Positions 24,930 to 32,833 of a stretch of 35,361 nt of DNA are shown in pieces. The DNA comes from Candidatus Omnitrophota bacterium. GTDB lineage: Bacteria > Omnitrophota > 4484-213. The notes beneath the pieces are model-generated. The model had not been told where the DNA came from, made no database searches, and saw nothing but the letters and a program-made list of their open reading frames with translations. A program made the position numbers and the translations under genes. The stretch covers positions 1 through 35,361 of the forward strand of contig JAGGUG010000044.1 of assembly GCA_021158625.1 (NCBI GenBank), written 5' to 3'. The first letter of the stretch is position 1. Each line of letters begins with the position of its first letter.

Positions 24930-27157
24930 AAAAGAACAAAATAATATATTTATTCTTTCTCGGTCTACTAATTTCTCTTTTAGGAGATTTAAGGTCAGTC
25001 TACGCGCTGGATGAGCAACCTACTCGCCTCGCTGAGTCGGCGCTTGTCTCGGGGCGCTCGCCTCTCGGCGAAGCCGAGGAAAATCAGGGGAAGCGGGTTA
25101 AACAATCCACAAGCGTAAGTGAGGCAATGGCGCATTACAATTTGGCTAAGAAGTATTTTTTATCCGGAGAGTATACAAAAGCCCGCCAGGAATTTGGCTT
25201 AGCCGCCCAATTAGATCAGAGTAAACGCAAGTCCGTTTATCGCCTTTCCCGGATGTATCTAAAGAAAATTGAGGAATTAGAAAAGAAGAGGAAACAGACA
25301 GAGGCGAGAAAGAGATGGGAAAAGATGAGGGCGGAGAAGTTAAGAAAGCAAGCCGAACTCAAAGCCAGGCGCGAAGCAGAAAGGAAAGCCAGACAGGAAG
25401 CCGCGCAGAGGGCTAAGGAAGCCACACAAAAGAGAAGAGCTGAAGTTAGAGCCAGGAAGGAAGAGCTCAAGAACTACTATACCAAAGGCAAAATCCATTA
25501 TCACAAAGGACAATATCAAGAGGCGATTGAGGAATTTAAGAAAGTTTTAAGTTTAGACCCAGAACATAAGGCAGGGAGATATATTGAGCTTTCCTTGAAG
25601 GCGATTGAAAAAAGAAAGCAGAGAAAACTTTTAGCTCAGAAGAAGGCAGAGCAACAAGCCAAGAGACAAGAGGAAGTGAGACCTCCCTCTCAAGAGCGGG
25701 AGGTTAAACCGGGCGAGAAAGAAAGTCTGAAGGAAGAAATAGAGCGACTTAAGCGTCAGATTGAAGAAGAAAATACTCGACTTAGGCTCGAGATAGAGAA
25801 ATTGAGAGAATCCCAGGAAAAGGCAAAGGAAAGGGAGTTGAGGCCAAAGGTTGAGGGGATGTTAGCGAAAAAGGAGGCCTTGGCTCTGGAAGAAGCAAAA
25901 TTAAAGGCATTCGTTGCGGGTCTTCAGAAGCTTGAAGCCAGACAGAGGAGACTTAAGCGGGAGGCCGAAGTTAGGATGAGTTTTAACAAAAAGGAGAGAC
26001 TCAAAGCAAGGGAAAGAAGAATAAGAGAAGAAGAGGCTAAGCTTAAGCTCAAACTCAAGGAAGAAAAGAACGCTCTCAGAGCCCGGCTTGAAGATGAATC
26101 AAAAAGAAAATTGAACTCTCTCCTTGAGGAAAAAGAAATTTTTTTCATTAATCAACTTGAAGAATACAAGCGAATACTCCAGGAGAAAGAAATTCCCTCT
26201 GTGGTTCAATTAAAAGAGAAAAAAAAGAAGATTTGTGCCCAATTGGCAAGTCTCCAGGAAGAGAAAAAGAGGCTTGAAGAGCTAAAACGCTCAAGGGCTG
26301 AACTAAGGAAAAAATTAGAAAGGAAATTCCAGCGACAGATTAAAGAGAAACTCACTCCCGGGCCCTCACTTCGGGTTGAAGTTAAAGAGGAGGATGAAGA
26401 ACTCAAAGCCAATTTGACAGCTGTTAATGAGAAGATAAAAAGGGTAGAGAAGATAAAGAAAGAGATAGAAGAGGAGTTACTGAATGAGGAGAAGAAACAG
26501 CAGAAGCAGAAGGAAAAGGCTCTGAAGGAAGAGAAAGCGCGAATTAAGCGAGAGTTTGAAAGGCAAAAGACTCGATTGGCTCTTGAGTTCCAAAAGGAGT
26601 TAAAGGCAAATTTTCAGACCCGGCTTAAGGCTCTGGAAGCAGACCGTAGGACCAAAATTGAGTCAATCTTAAAAGAGGAAGAAAAAAAAGAGAAGTTGGC
26701 TTCTGAATCAGAAAAGAAGTTACTTCAGGCGATTCTCAGAAAGTTAGGAGAGGTTAAACAACAAAGAGTTCAGGCCCAGGATAGACTTAAGGTCATTGAA
26801 ACTCTACGAAGAGAGCTTGAGGCACAGAGGAAAGCCGAACTCAAAGCCAGGCGCGAAGCAGAAAGGAAAGCCAGACAGGAAGCCGCGCAGAGGGCTAAGG
26901 AAGTAGAAGCCCCACCCATAGAACCCCCGGCCGGGGAATACTTAATAAGCGAGGGCGATACATTAGAGATCTTTGTTTACCTTCCTGACCTTCCAGAAGA
27001 AGTCAGCGTCAACTTGGATGGCGAGATTTCCTATCCTCTAATTGGCACGCTCCAGGCGAAAGGAAAAACCATAGACCAATTAAAGGAAGAAATCAGTGAG
27101 AGATTATCTCAATTTATAAATAATCCCTATGTCTCATTAACGATAAAAGGAAAATAG
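24926..27157 (+). CDS. Exported coiled-coil/TPR protein with polysaccharide-export (Wza-like) domain
   Basis: 743 residues. A signal peptide (KIIYLFFLGLLISLLG ... VYA) is followed by TPR-like repeats at about 68-115 (AMAHYNLAKKYFLSGEYTKA) and 184-220 (YYTKGKIHYHKGQYQEAIEE). Next come some 400 residues of highly charged Lys/Glu/Arg coiled coil and a C-terminal Poly_export fold (about 665-743: EYLISEGDTLEIFVYLPDLP, VNLDGEISYPLIG, INNPYVSLTI). The domain mix suggests a periplasm-spanning protein tied to an outer-membrane export or pilus machine; its exact role is unknown. A 72-base sequence is present twice, 1482 bases apart and in frame, encoding ELKARREAERKARQEAAQ both times. Some residues near the N-terminus (RLAESALVSGRSPLGEAEE) come from a tcgcctc-type palindrome. 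Confidence 0.8.
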   Translation: MKKNKIIYLFFLGLLISLLGDLRSVYALDEQPTRLAESALVSGRSPLGEAEENQGKRVKQSTSVSEAMAHYNLAKKYFLSGEYTKARQEFGLAAQLDQSKRKSVYRLSRMYLKKIEELEKKRKQTEARKRWEKMRAEKLRKQAELKARREAERKARQEAAQRAKEATQKRRAEVRARKEELKNYYTKGKIHYHKGQYQEAIEEFKKVLSLDPEHKAGRYIELSLKAIEKRKQRKLLAQKKAEQQAKRQEEVRPPSQEREVKPGEKESLKEEIERLKRQIEEENTRLRLEIEKLRESQEKAKERELRPKVEGMLAKKEALALEEAKLKAFVAGLQKLEARQRRLKREAEVRMSFNKKERLKARERRIREEEAKLKLKLKEEKNALRARLEDESKRKLNSLLEEKEIFFINQLEEYKRILQEKEIPSVVQLKEKKKKICAQLASLQEEKKRLEELKRSRAELRKKLERKFQRQIKEKLTPGPSLRVEVKEEDEELKANLTAVNEKIKRVEKIKKEIEEELLNEEKKQQKQKEKALKEEKARIKREFERQKTRLALEFQKELKANFQTRLKALEADRRTKIESILKEEEKKEKLASESEKKLLQAILRKLGEVKQQRVQAQDRLKVIETLRRELEAQRKAELKARREAERKARQEAAQRAKEVEAPPIEPPAGEYLISEGDTLEIFVYLPDLPEEVSVNLDGEISYPLIGTLQAKGKTIDQLKEEISERLSQFINNPYVSLTIKGK
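25350..25421 (+). repeat. 72-bp direct repeat, copy 1
   Basis: Identical at every base to 26832-26903, within the same gene and in the same frame. It codes for coiled-coil sequence. Confidence 0.9.
26832..26903 (+). repeat. 72-bp direct repeat, copy 2
   Basis: Second identical copy. It ends shortly before the C-terminal Poly_export domain. Confidence 0.9.
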
Positions 27158-27214
27158 CGTTATAGCGTAATAAAGTTATAGATTTCAACTCAATAACCCA
27201 ATAACAAAGAAAGA

Positions 27215-27273
27215 CCCTTATTTACCCTTATATTCCCTTATTCACCCTTATTTAGCCTTATTAAAATAAGGGG
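27215..27273. repeat. CCCTTAT array 1 (before the GspF gene)
   Basis: Five CCTTAT units at about 10-base spacing end in ccttattaaaataaggggag, flanked on both sides by caataaccc-type units. It shares its end (aaggggagacaataa) with array 3. Confidence 0.8.
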
Positions 27274-27303
27274 AGACAATAACCCAATAACACAATAACG
27301 AGT

Positions 27304-28521
27304 ATGCCTACTTTCACTTACAAAGCCCGAGATAGCTTTGGTGAACTTATCAGTGGGGCTATAGAAGGTGACAATAAGAAAGCCGTAGCCAAGAGCCTTA
27401 ACAGATTGGGTTATAGTGTTATCCAGATAAGCTTGCAAAAATCACTCCAACCAATCCTCACAGATTTTATCAAGGGTTTTCGTCCCATAAGTAAACAAGA
27501 AATAACCGTCTTTACCAGACAATTGGCTACCCTTAGTCGTTCGGGGATGGCTATATCCCCGGCTCTTTCCATAGCGTGTGAGCAGACCACCAATCCTAAA
27601 TTTCGCCTTATCTTAGGGGATGTGGTTAATCATGTCCAGGGGGGTATGAGCCTCTCAGAAGCCCTCTCAAAATATCCTGAGGTTTTCTCGGATCTGTTTG
27701 TAAATATGGTCAAAGTGGGGGAGACAGGTGGGATTTTAGATAAGGTCCTGGATAGACTGGTTACCTTAAGCACTCAGGAACTCGAAAGGAACACGCGCAT
27801 AAGATCAGCATTAATCTATCCTATAGTTCTGGTAGCTGTTGCCTTCTTGGTAGTAAATTTTCTTCTAATAGGAGTTCTTCCGAAGTTTGTTGCTGTATTT
27901 AGGGCATCTCAGGCGAGATTACCGCTGCCCACCCAGCTTATTCTGAGTTTTAGTTGGATTTTGAGGCATCTGTGGTTACCTCTATTGATTGGTGTGGGGT
28001 GCCTCGCAGTTTGGTTTAAGAGGTACATAAAACAACCTGCAGGAAGATACAGGTTTGATTCGAAGGTTTTAAAACTACCCCTGTTTGGTAAACTTTATAC
28101 TAAAATAATGATATCCCGTTTTACAGGTGTCCTCTCAGCGCTCATCGCCTCAGGAGTTCCCCTGCTTCAAGCCCTGGGCGTTGTGGAGAAGACCATTACC
28201 AATATGGTCATCCGCCGCATAGTTCAGAATATACGCACCTCCATCACTGAAGGACAATCTCTGGCCGGAGCATTTAAGACCAGTGGTTTCTTCCCGCCTA
28301 TGGTTGTCCAGATGATATCGGTAGGAGAAAAGACGGGCAAGCTCGATGAAATGCTTCGGGATATTTCTTCTTTTTATGACCCGGAGATAGAATACACGAT
28401 TAGAAATCTAACTACCCTCTTAGAACCATTTATGTTGTTAGCAATGGGGGCTATGGTTGCCTTCATCGCTTTGTCGGTGTTATTACCGATATTCAACTTG
28501 ATTAAAGTGTTCCGGGGATGA
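27304..28521 (+). CDS. GspF/PilC inner-membrane platform protein
   Basis: Polytopic platform that links the assembly ATPase with pilin assembly. The N-terminal cytoplasmic MPTFTYKARDSFGELISGAI is the usual start of this family. Two T2SF domains (about residues 65-190 and 268-395) each show the FTRQLATLSRSGM- or FTGVLSALIASGVPLL-type motif and GE(T/K)(T/G)G turns (VGETGGILDKVL and VGEKTGKLDEML). Three hydrophobic segments (about 168-190, 215-235 and 375-398) are visible. 405 residues is standard. The matching ATPase is not in the window. The start lies between repeat units, without a clear ribosome site. Confidence 0.93.
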   Translation: MPTFTYKARDSFGELISGAIEGDNKKAVAKSLNRLGYSVIQISLQKSLQPILTDFIKGFRPISKQEITVFTRQLATLSRSGMAISPALSIACEQTTNPKFRLILGDVVNHVQGGMSLSEALSKYPEVFSDLFVNMVKVGETGGILDKVLDRLVTLSTQELERNTRIRSALIYPIVLVAVAFLVVNFLLIGVLPKFVAVFRASQARLPLPTQLILSFSWILRHLWLPLLIGVGCLAVWFKRYIKQPAGRYRFDSKVLKLPLFGKLYTKIMISRFTGVLSALIASGVPLLQALGVVEKTITNMVIRRIVQNIRTSITEGQSLAGAFKTSGFFPPMVVQMISVGEKTGKLDEMLRDISSFYDPEIEYTIRNLTTLLEPFMLLAMGAMVAFIALSVLLPIFNLIKVFRG

Positions 28522-28525
28522 GTAT

Positions 28526-28805
28526 AACCCTTATTTTCCGGGGATGAGTATGACCCCTATTTACCCTTATAGTCCCTTATTCTTTATTGAGGAAAACCCT
28601 TATTTAATAGAAGTCCCTTATTAAGAGAAAACCCTTATTTACCCTTATTTAATAAGAATCCCTTATTAAGAGAAAACCCTTATTTACCCTTATAGTCCCT
28701 TATTGAGGGAAGACCCTTATTTACCCTTATTTAATAGAAGTCCCTTAATTCGTCCTTATTGAAAATGAAAGAAAGACTTTATTCGCCCTTATTCACCCTT
28801 ACGCC
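28526..28805. repeat. CCCTTAT array 2 (before the GspG-like gene)
   Basis: About 16 CCCTTA units. Spacing alternates between 10 bases (cccttattta) and 17 or 18 bases (cccttattaagagaaaa, cccttatttaatagaagt). It ends in the 88-bp cassette shared with array 4. Nothing else is in this 287-base gap. Confidence 0.9.
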
Positions 28806-28821
28806 ACTATGAACGCAATAA
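28734..28821 (+). repeat. 88-bp cassette with start codon, copy 1
   Basis: Identical to 29888-29975. It includes the ATG and first codons (MNAI) of the downstream pilin gene. Confidence 0.9.
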
Positions 28822-29264
28822 TGAAGAAAGGTTTTACTTTACTCGAGCTTCTAATCGTAATAAGTATAATCGCTATCCTCGCAGCTACGATGATTCCCAA
28901 CTTTATCGGCTTCGATGCAGAAGCAAAACTTGCTGCTACTCAAAGCAACCTTAATACCCTCCGCACTCGCATTGTTCTCTTTAGAACTAAAGAGGGACAT
29001 TATCCCGAAACTCTGGAAGAACTATTAGAGACCACCTATAGCGATATGGGAATAGAACGGCCATATCTGGATAGTATACCTGTGGAGTTCATCTCTTCAA
29101 AGCAGGGAAATGCTGATGTTGAGAACCAGACTTCCGAGGACCCCCTACCCGGAGACGGCGGCTGGGTCTATTTTGTAGACAAAGCAAAAGTAGTTATAGA
29201 CTGGGATATGCCCCTCGATTCAAAATGGGGAAAGTACGAGGGGGAGGTGCCATCGGAATGGTAG
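28809..29264 (+). CDS. GspG-like major pseudopilin
   Basis: Prepilin leader MNAIMKKG is followed by FTLLELLIVISIIAILAATM, the type IV pilin N-terminal helix with Glu5 after the cleavage site. The body has TQSNLNTLRTRIVLFRTKEG and a C-terminal region (GGWVYFVDKAKVVID) like GspG and other short pseudopilins. 151 residues. The first codons lie in a repeated cassette, and a second ATG at 28821 (MKKG) would also give a usable leader. Export is through the inner membrane after prepilin peptidase cleavage; the peptidase gene is not in view. Confidence 0.88.
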   Translation: MNAIMKKGFTLLELLIVISIIAILAATMIPNFIGFDAEAKLAATQSNLNTLRTRIVLFRTKEGHYPETLEELLETTYSDMGIERPYLDSIPVEFISSKQGNADVENQTSEDPLPGDGGWVYFVDKAKVVIDWDMPLDSKWGKYEGEVPSEW

Positions 29265-29286
29265 TTCGTTATTGTTATAAACGAAG

Positions 29287-29345
29287 AACCCTTATTTACC
29301 CTTATTTTCCCTTATCTTCCCTTATTAAAACTAAGGGGAGACAAT
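29287..29345. repeat. CCCTTAT array 3
   Basis: Four units at 10-base spacing (cccttattta, cccttatttt, cccttatctt, cccttattaa) ending aaggggagacaataa like array 1. Confidence 0.85.
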
Positions 29346-29355
29346 AAATGACGCA

Positions 29356-29712
29356 ATGAACACAATAACAAACAAGGGGGTTGTGCTGTTAAGCGTTGTA
29401 ATTATTCTGCTGACCATAACCTTAATCGGTGGAAGCCTTGCCGCCTTTTTATCATCGGTTAATATCTCAACGTGCAATATAGCCGACCAAACAAAGGCGC
29501 TATACCTGGCTGAAGCAGGCATTGCTCATGCGATTCATAATCTCCGCACCGAGGCAGGAGAGGGTGGCATCCTGGATAAGACGATTGGACCCATTACTCT
29601 TGGAGAAGGAACCTATCAGGTTTCAGTGGATTTTGCCCAATCGCTGATAACCTCAACCGGGGAGGTGCGCGGAACAAGGCGAACACTCCAGTTTCAGTAT
29701 AAACCCCTATAG
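29356..29712 (+). CDS. PilX/GspK-like minor pilin
   Basis: 118 residues starting MNTITNKG, then VVLLSVVIILLTITLIGGSL, a pilin-type helix. The glutamate at +5 is missing, as in GspK and PilX-type tip proteins. ADQTKALYLAEAGIAHAIHN is the characteristic PilX segment after the membrane helix. The short body ends with beta-strand-like sequence. The start codons come from a caataac-type repeat (gaacacaataacaaacaa). It is shorter than typical GspK and lacks its large globular domain. Confidence 0.75.
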   Translation: MNTITNKGVVLLSVVIILLTITLIGGSLAAFLSSVNISTCNIADQTKALYLAEAGIAHAIHNLRTEAGEGGILDKTIGPITLGEGTYQVSVDFAQSLITSTGEVRGTRRTLQFQYKPL

Positions 29713-29739
29713 CGTTATAGGGTATAGTGTTATAGACGA

Positions 29740-29956
29740 AGACCTTTATTTTCCCTTATTTACCCTTATTTAATAGAAGTCCCTTATTAAGAGAAAACCC
29801 TTATTTAATAAGAATCCCTTATTGAGGAAAACCCTTATTTACCCTTATAGTCCCTTATTGAGGAAAACCCTTATTTACCCTTATTTGATAGAAGTCCCTT
29901 AATTCGTCCTTATTGAAAATGAAAGAAAGACTTTATTCGCCCTTATTCACCCTTAC
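29740..29956. repeat. CCCTTAT array 4 (before the GspI-like gene)
   Basis: About 12 units. Its order and sequence are very similar to array 2, with cccttattgaggaaaa and cccttatttaatagaagt units, and it ends in the same 88-bp cassette. Confidence 0.9.
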
Positions 29957-29975
29957 GCCACTATGAACGCAATAA
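29888..29975 (+). repeat. 88-bp cassette with start codon, copy 2
   Basis: Identical to 28734-28821, 1154 bases apart. It provides the ATG and MNAI codons of the next pilin gene. Confidence 0.9.
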
Positions 29976-30379
29976 CAAATAAAGGTTTTACCTACATCGA
30001 GCTTCTAATAACCCTGGTGATAATGGCGGTTTTGTTTGTCCCGATGATGCAAGTATTTTCCCATTTCCTCCATTCCACCGTGGTATCCCAGGATTTCATA
30101 ACCGCAACAAATTTAGCCAGATGGGAGATGGAGCGGGTCAAAAATCTGAATATGACCAAAGCCCAACTTAGAGAAGCGGGCGATAGCATATATCCGTCGG
30201 GTGAACCGCTTGAGATGAATAATGCAAAGTGGCGGATAAGCAGAAAGGTATTCAAAGAGACTGATCCTCTGGAGGTTCGTGTTTCTGTCTTCCATGACGG
30301 TGAACCCGACAGGCCCCTCGTGACCCTGGTGACGCTAATTGAGGATACGATTTGGGAGGAAATTCGCCCATTGGAATAA
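29963..30379 (+). CDS. GspI/PilV-like minor pseudopilin
   Basis: 138 residues. Leader MNAITNKG, then FTYIELLITLVIMAVLFVPM with Glu5. ITATNLARWEMERVKNLNMT is the helix that follows in GspI and PilV proteins, which act in the pseudopilus tip. The C-terminal half has RISRKVFKETDPLEVRVSVF, consistent with a small beta-sheet domain. It overlaps nothing real; the track's ORF starting at 30352 is an out-of-frame extension of the next gene. Confidence 0.82.
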   Translation: MNAITNKGFTYIELLITLVIMAVLFVPMMQVFSHFLHSTVVSQDFITATNLARWEMERVKNLNMTKAQLREAGDSIYPSGEPLEMNNAKWRISRKVFKETDPLEVRVSVFHDGEPDRPLVTLVTLIEDTIWEEIRPLE

Positions 30380-30383
30380 AGAT

Positions 30384-30518
30384 GTTCCCTTATTCACCCT
30401 TATCAAGGAAGATCCTTATTTTCCCTTATCAAGGAAACTCCCTTATCAAAGGAAGTCCCTTATCAAAGGAAGCCCCTTATTTTCCCTTATCAAGGGACCC
30501 TTATTCACCCTTATCAAA
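30384..30518. repeat. CCCTTAT array 5 (before the GspJ-like gene)
   Basis: Units of 10 bases (cccttattca, cccttatttt) and 17 bases (cccttatcaaaggaagt). The 17-base unit is a mini-palindrome, CCTT-atca-AAGG. No stop codons occur in one frame that joins the next gene, which misleads ORF callers into a longer protein. Confidence 0.9.
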
Positions 30519-30562
30519 CCAAGAGGCAGAAATGGTCTATCAACCCAAAGACCCCTTAGGTT
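30496..30562 (+). repeat. 67-bp leader cassette, copy 1
   Basis: Identical to 32020-32086. It contains the end of the array, a gcagaa-ATG start and codons for MVYQPKDPLG. A shorter copy lies at about 32798-32853. Confidence 0.9.
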
Positions 30563-31746
30563 TTACCCTAATTGAGCTACTGATTGCTATCGCCATATCG
30601 GTAGTAATTAGCGCGGCGATATACTTCAGTCTGAGTAGTGCCCTGGAGAGCTGGGGATATTCCCGGGACCATCTTGCTCTTCAGAAGGTTATTTCAGAGG
30701 TTATGGACGAAGTTGCGGACGGGACCTTCAGAGCATATGGACTAAAAGACAGTTTAGAAATACTATCAGCGAGCGGGACAAAGATAGAGTTTGTCCCCCC
30801 CTGGACCGACGATACCCATATGTTTATCTCTGGTGACCTAATTTATACCTTGAACCGTCGACCCAAGCCCGGGTCGGCAGTGCCAGTTGGAGAGGTTAAA
30901 TTCCCCGGCTCAGATGAGTATCGAACCATACCCGTAACTCTTGTTGAAACAGAATTTATAAAAGAACCTCAGGTTAAGATTGGCTTGGTGCCGCCTGAAG
31001 GGAGCCAACTTCGCTTTACCTACCATCCTGACCCCAAAACAAACCCCGATACAATAAAGACTATCTGGTGGGACCCGGAGGAGCAACAACTCTATTCAGA
31101 GGATATAGATGGGATAGAGAATATCTCTAGGAACCCTCTTGGAGTAAAGCTCACCGATTTTCGCCTGCGATACTACGATAACGCAAATAACCCGGTAGGC
31201 GACCAGGGCGGGCTCGACCAGAATACTCTGCTGACGGTCACCGGAATCGAGGTATGGATGAAGGCTGAACTTGGCCAATATTCACAAGAATTAGTGAGTT
31301 TCGTAAACCTGCGCAATTCACCAATGCGTAAAGGTTTCCTGACTTTAAGAGAAGGCACTAAATTTCCCATTCCTGACAGCCACAACATCCACACCCTTTT
31401 ATTGACCAACTTTTCGGGTGTAGGGAATCTGGACGAACTTCAGCTTGAAGCCACTCCATCCACAGGAAAGAGCTGGGGGGTAACTATAAAGTTTTCAAAA
31501 ACGGGTTCAGCTAAAGCCATAATAGAGACTCTTATTATAGAATATCCACCTGGCCATTCCATCTATACTGAACACCCTCGCTCAAGCGTTGAGCTGGGAT
31601 TGGATCTGCTTACCCTGGGTGCCAATGGCCTCTATGACTACGATGACGACCCGGACATCGAGGACTTTGTCCTGCTGAAGGATGAGGTGGTATTAGAGGT
31701 GAAGAGGATGGATATCGAAGGTGCCGGGCTTTTCGTTAGACCATGA
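30532..31746 (+). CDS. GspJ/PilW-like minor pseudopilin
   Basis: I choose the ATG at 30532, giving the prepilin leader MVYQPKDPLG and then FTLIELLIAIAISVVISAAI with Glu5. The track's start at 30352 would translate the repeat array and bury the leader. The result is 404 residues. The N-terminal part resembles GspJ/PilW (LSSALESWGYSRDHLALQKV). The large remainder holds beta-rich segments (GVKLTDFRLRYYDNANNPVG) and an acidic end (YDYDDDPDIEDFV). It is longer than usual GspJ (about 200), so the C-terminal half may be a lineage-specific domain. The leader cassette is repeated elsewhere. Confidence 0.83.
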   Translation: MVYQPKDPLGFTLIELLIAIAISVVISAAIYFSLSSALESWGYSRDHLALQKVISEVMDEVADGTFRAYGLKDSLEILSASGTKIEFVPPWTDDTHMFISGDLIYTLNRRPKPGSAVPVGEVKFPGSDEYRTIPVTLVETEFIKEPQVKIGLVPPEGSQLRFTYHPDPKTNPDTIKTIWWDPEEQQLYSEDIDGIENISRNPLGVKLTDFRLRYYDNANNPVGDQGGLDQNTLLTVTGIEVWMKAELGQYSQELVSFVNLRNSPMRKGFLTLREGTKFPIPDSHNIHTLLLTNFSGVGNLDELQLEATPSTGKSWGVTIKFSKTGSAKAIIETLIIEYPPGHSIYTEHPRSSVELGLDLLTLGANGLYDYDDDPDIEDFVLLKDEVVLEVKRMDIEGAGLFVRP

Positions 31747-31748
31747 AA

Positions 31749-32041
31749 AGACCCTTATTGAAGGAAGACCCTTATCAAAGGAAGTCTCTTATCAAGGGAA
31801 GCCCCTTATTTCCCCTTATCTCCCTTATTCACCCTTATCAAGGAAACTCCCTTATCAAGGGAAGACCCTTATCAAGGAAAAACCCTTATCTTCCCTTATT
31901 TTCCCTTATTCACCCTTATCCAAGAAAGTCCCTTATCAAAGGAAGACCCTTATCTTCCCTTATTTTCCCTTATCAAGAGACCCTTATCAAAGGAGGACCC
32001 TTATTTTCCCTTATCAAGAGACCCTTATTCACCCTTATCAA
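31749..32041. repeat. CCCTTAT array 6 (before the four-helix-bundle gene)
   Basis: The largest array, 22 units. Spacings run 17, 17, 17, 10, 9, 10, 17, 17, 17, 10, 10, 10, 17, 17, 10, 10, 14, 17, 10, 14, 10. The 17-base units (cccttatcaagggaaga) contain CCCTT-atc-AAGGG mini-hairpins. The ORFs at 31721 and 31743 are translations of this array and are not genes. Confidence 0.92.
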
Positions 32042-32086
32042 ACCAAGAGGCAGAAATGGTCTATCAACCCAAAGACCCCTTAGGTT
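32020..32086 (+). repeat. 67-bp leader cassette, copy 2
   Basis: Exact copy of 30496-30562. Here it gives a non-pilin gene the start codon and leader MVYQPKDPLG. Confidence 0.9.
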
Positions 32087-32610
32087 ATAAGAAGCTCCTG
32101 ACCTGGAAACAGGCCGGCGAGATTTATCACAAGACAAAAGATTTTACCAAGAAATACCTCAATAGAACAACAGATAGAAGATTAATTGCTCATATGGATG
32201 ATTCCGCCCGGTCAGTTCAACGTAATATAGAAGAGGGTTATAAAAGGGCAACGACAAAGGAGTATGTTGAATTTCTTGGTTTCTCCCGCGCCTCTTTGGA
32301 AGAATTGAAGGGGGATGTTGAGGAGTTGAAAAGGGAATGGAAAGAAGGGGTAAGATGGGTCGATAAAGGGAAAATAGAGGAGTTGTTGGACCTTATTTAT
32401 GGCGAAGATTGTATGATGGGCAGGCAGATTGCATCTCTGGAGAGGAAGATGGTAGAGGAGAAGACTCTGCCGCAGAAAGAGATGATAATGAGAAGTTGGA
32501 AATTGGATAAATTGAGAGAGAAAAAGTTCTGGAGGTCTATTAAAGATAAATTTGGGCTTGAGAAGGATGAAAAAGGGAGGATAAGAAAGAATGATGATGA
32601 GAAAGAATAA
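32056..32610 (+). CDS. Four-helix-bundle protein (S23/23S rRNA IVP family)
   Basis: 184 residues. After the leader MVYQPKDPLG, the sequence YKKLLTWKQAGEIYHKTKDF and ARSVQRNIEEGYKRATTKEY, then LGFSRASLEELKGDVEELKR, is the S23 ribosomal-type four-helix-bundle family. These proteins are found within 23S rRNA intervening sequences and also free in many genomes; their function is not known. The C-terminal 70 residues are charged and not part of the family core. The first ten codons come from the cassette used by the GspJ-like gene, so its native N-terminus seems to have been replaced. No rRNA gene is nearby. Confidence 0.82.
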   Translation: MVYQPKDPLGYKKLLTWKQAGEIYHKTKDFTKKYLNRTTDRRLIAHMDDSARSVQRNIEEGYKRATTKEYVEFLGFSRASLEELKGDVEELKREWKEGVRWVDKGKIEELLDLIYGEDCMMGRQIASLERKMVEEKTLPQKEMIMRSWKLDKLREKKFWRSIKDKFGLEKDEKGRIRKNDDEKE

Positions 32611-32618
32611 GGAACAGA

Positions 32619-32819
32619 TTTCCCCTTATTTACCCTTATTAAGGAAACTCCCTTATCAAAGGAAGTCTCTTATCAAGGGAAGACCCTTATCAAGGAAAAA
32701 ACCCTTATCTTCCCTTATTTTCCCTTATTCACCCTTATCAAAGGAAGTCCCTTATCAAGGGAAGCCCCTTATTTTCCCTTATCTTCCCTTATCAAGAGAC
32801 CCTTATTCACCCTTATCAA
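32619..32819. repeat. CCCTTAT array 7
   Basis: About 14 units with the same 10- and 17-base rhythm as array 6, and many identical units. It leads into a partial copy of the MVYQPK cassette. Confidence 0.9.
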
Positions 32820-32833
32820 ACCAAGAGGCAGAA

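Noticed and set aside
30352-30531. N-terminal extension of the GspJ-like protein given by the track
   Set aside because: It reads the array as protein and would place the prepilin leader 60 residues inside. The ATG at 30532 gives a correct leader.
31721-32090. ORFs of 115-120 residues at 31721 and 31743, and 30339-30575
   Set aside because: They are translations of the CCCTTAT arrays (SLIKG/PYQRK-like repeats), overlap each other in different frames and have no ribosome site or family.
28526-32820. CRISPR array
   Set aside because: Units are 10-18 bases with no unique 30-40 base spacers, the repeated core is only about 7 bases, and no cas gene is near.
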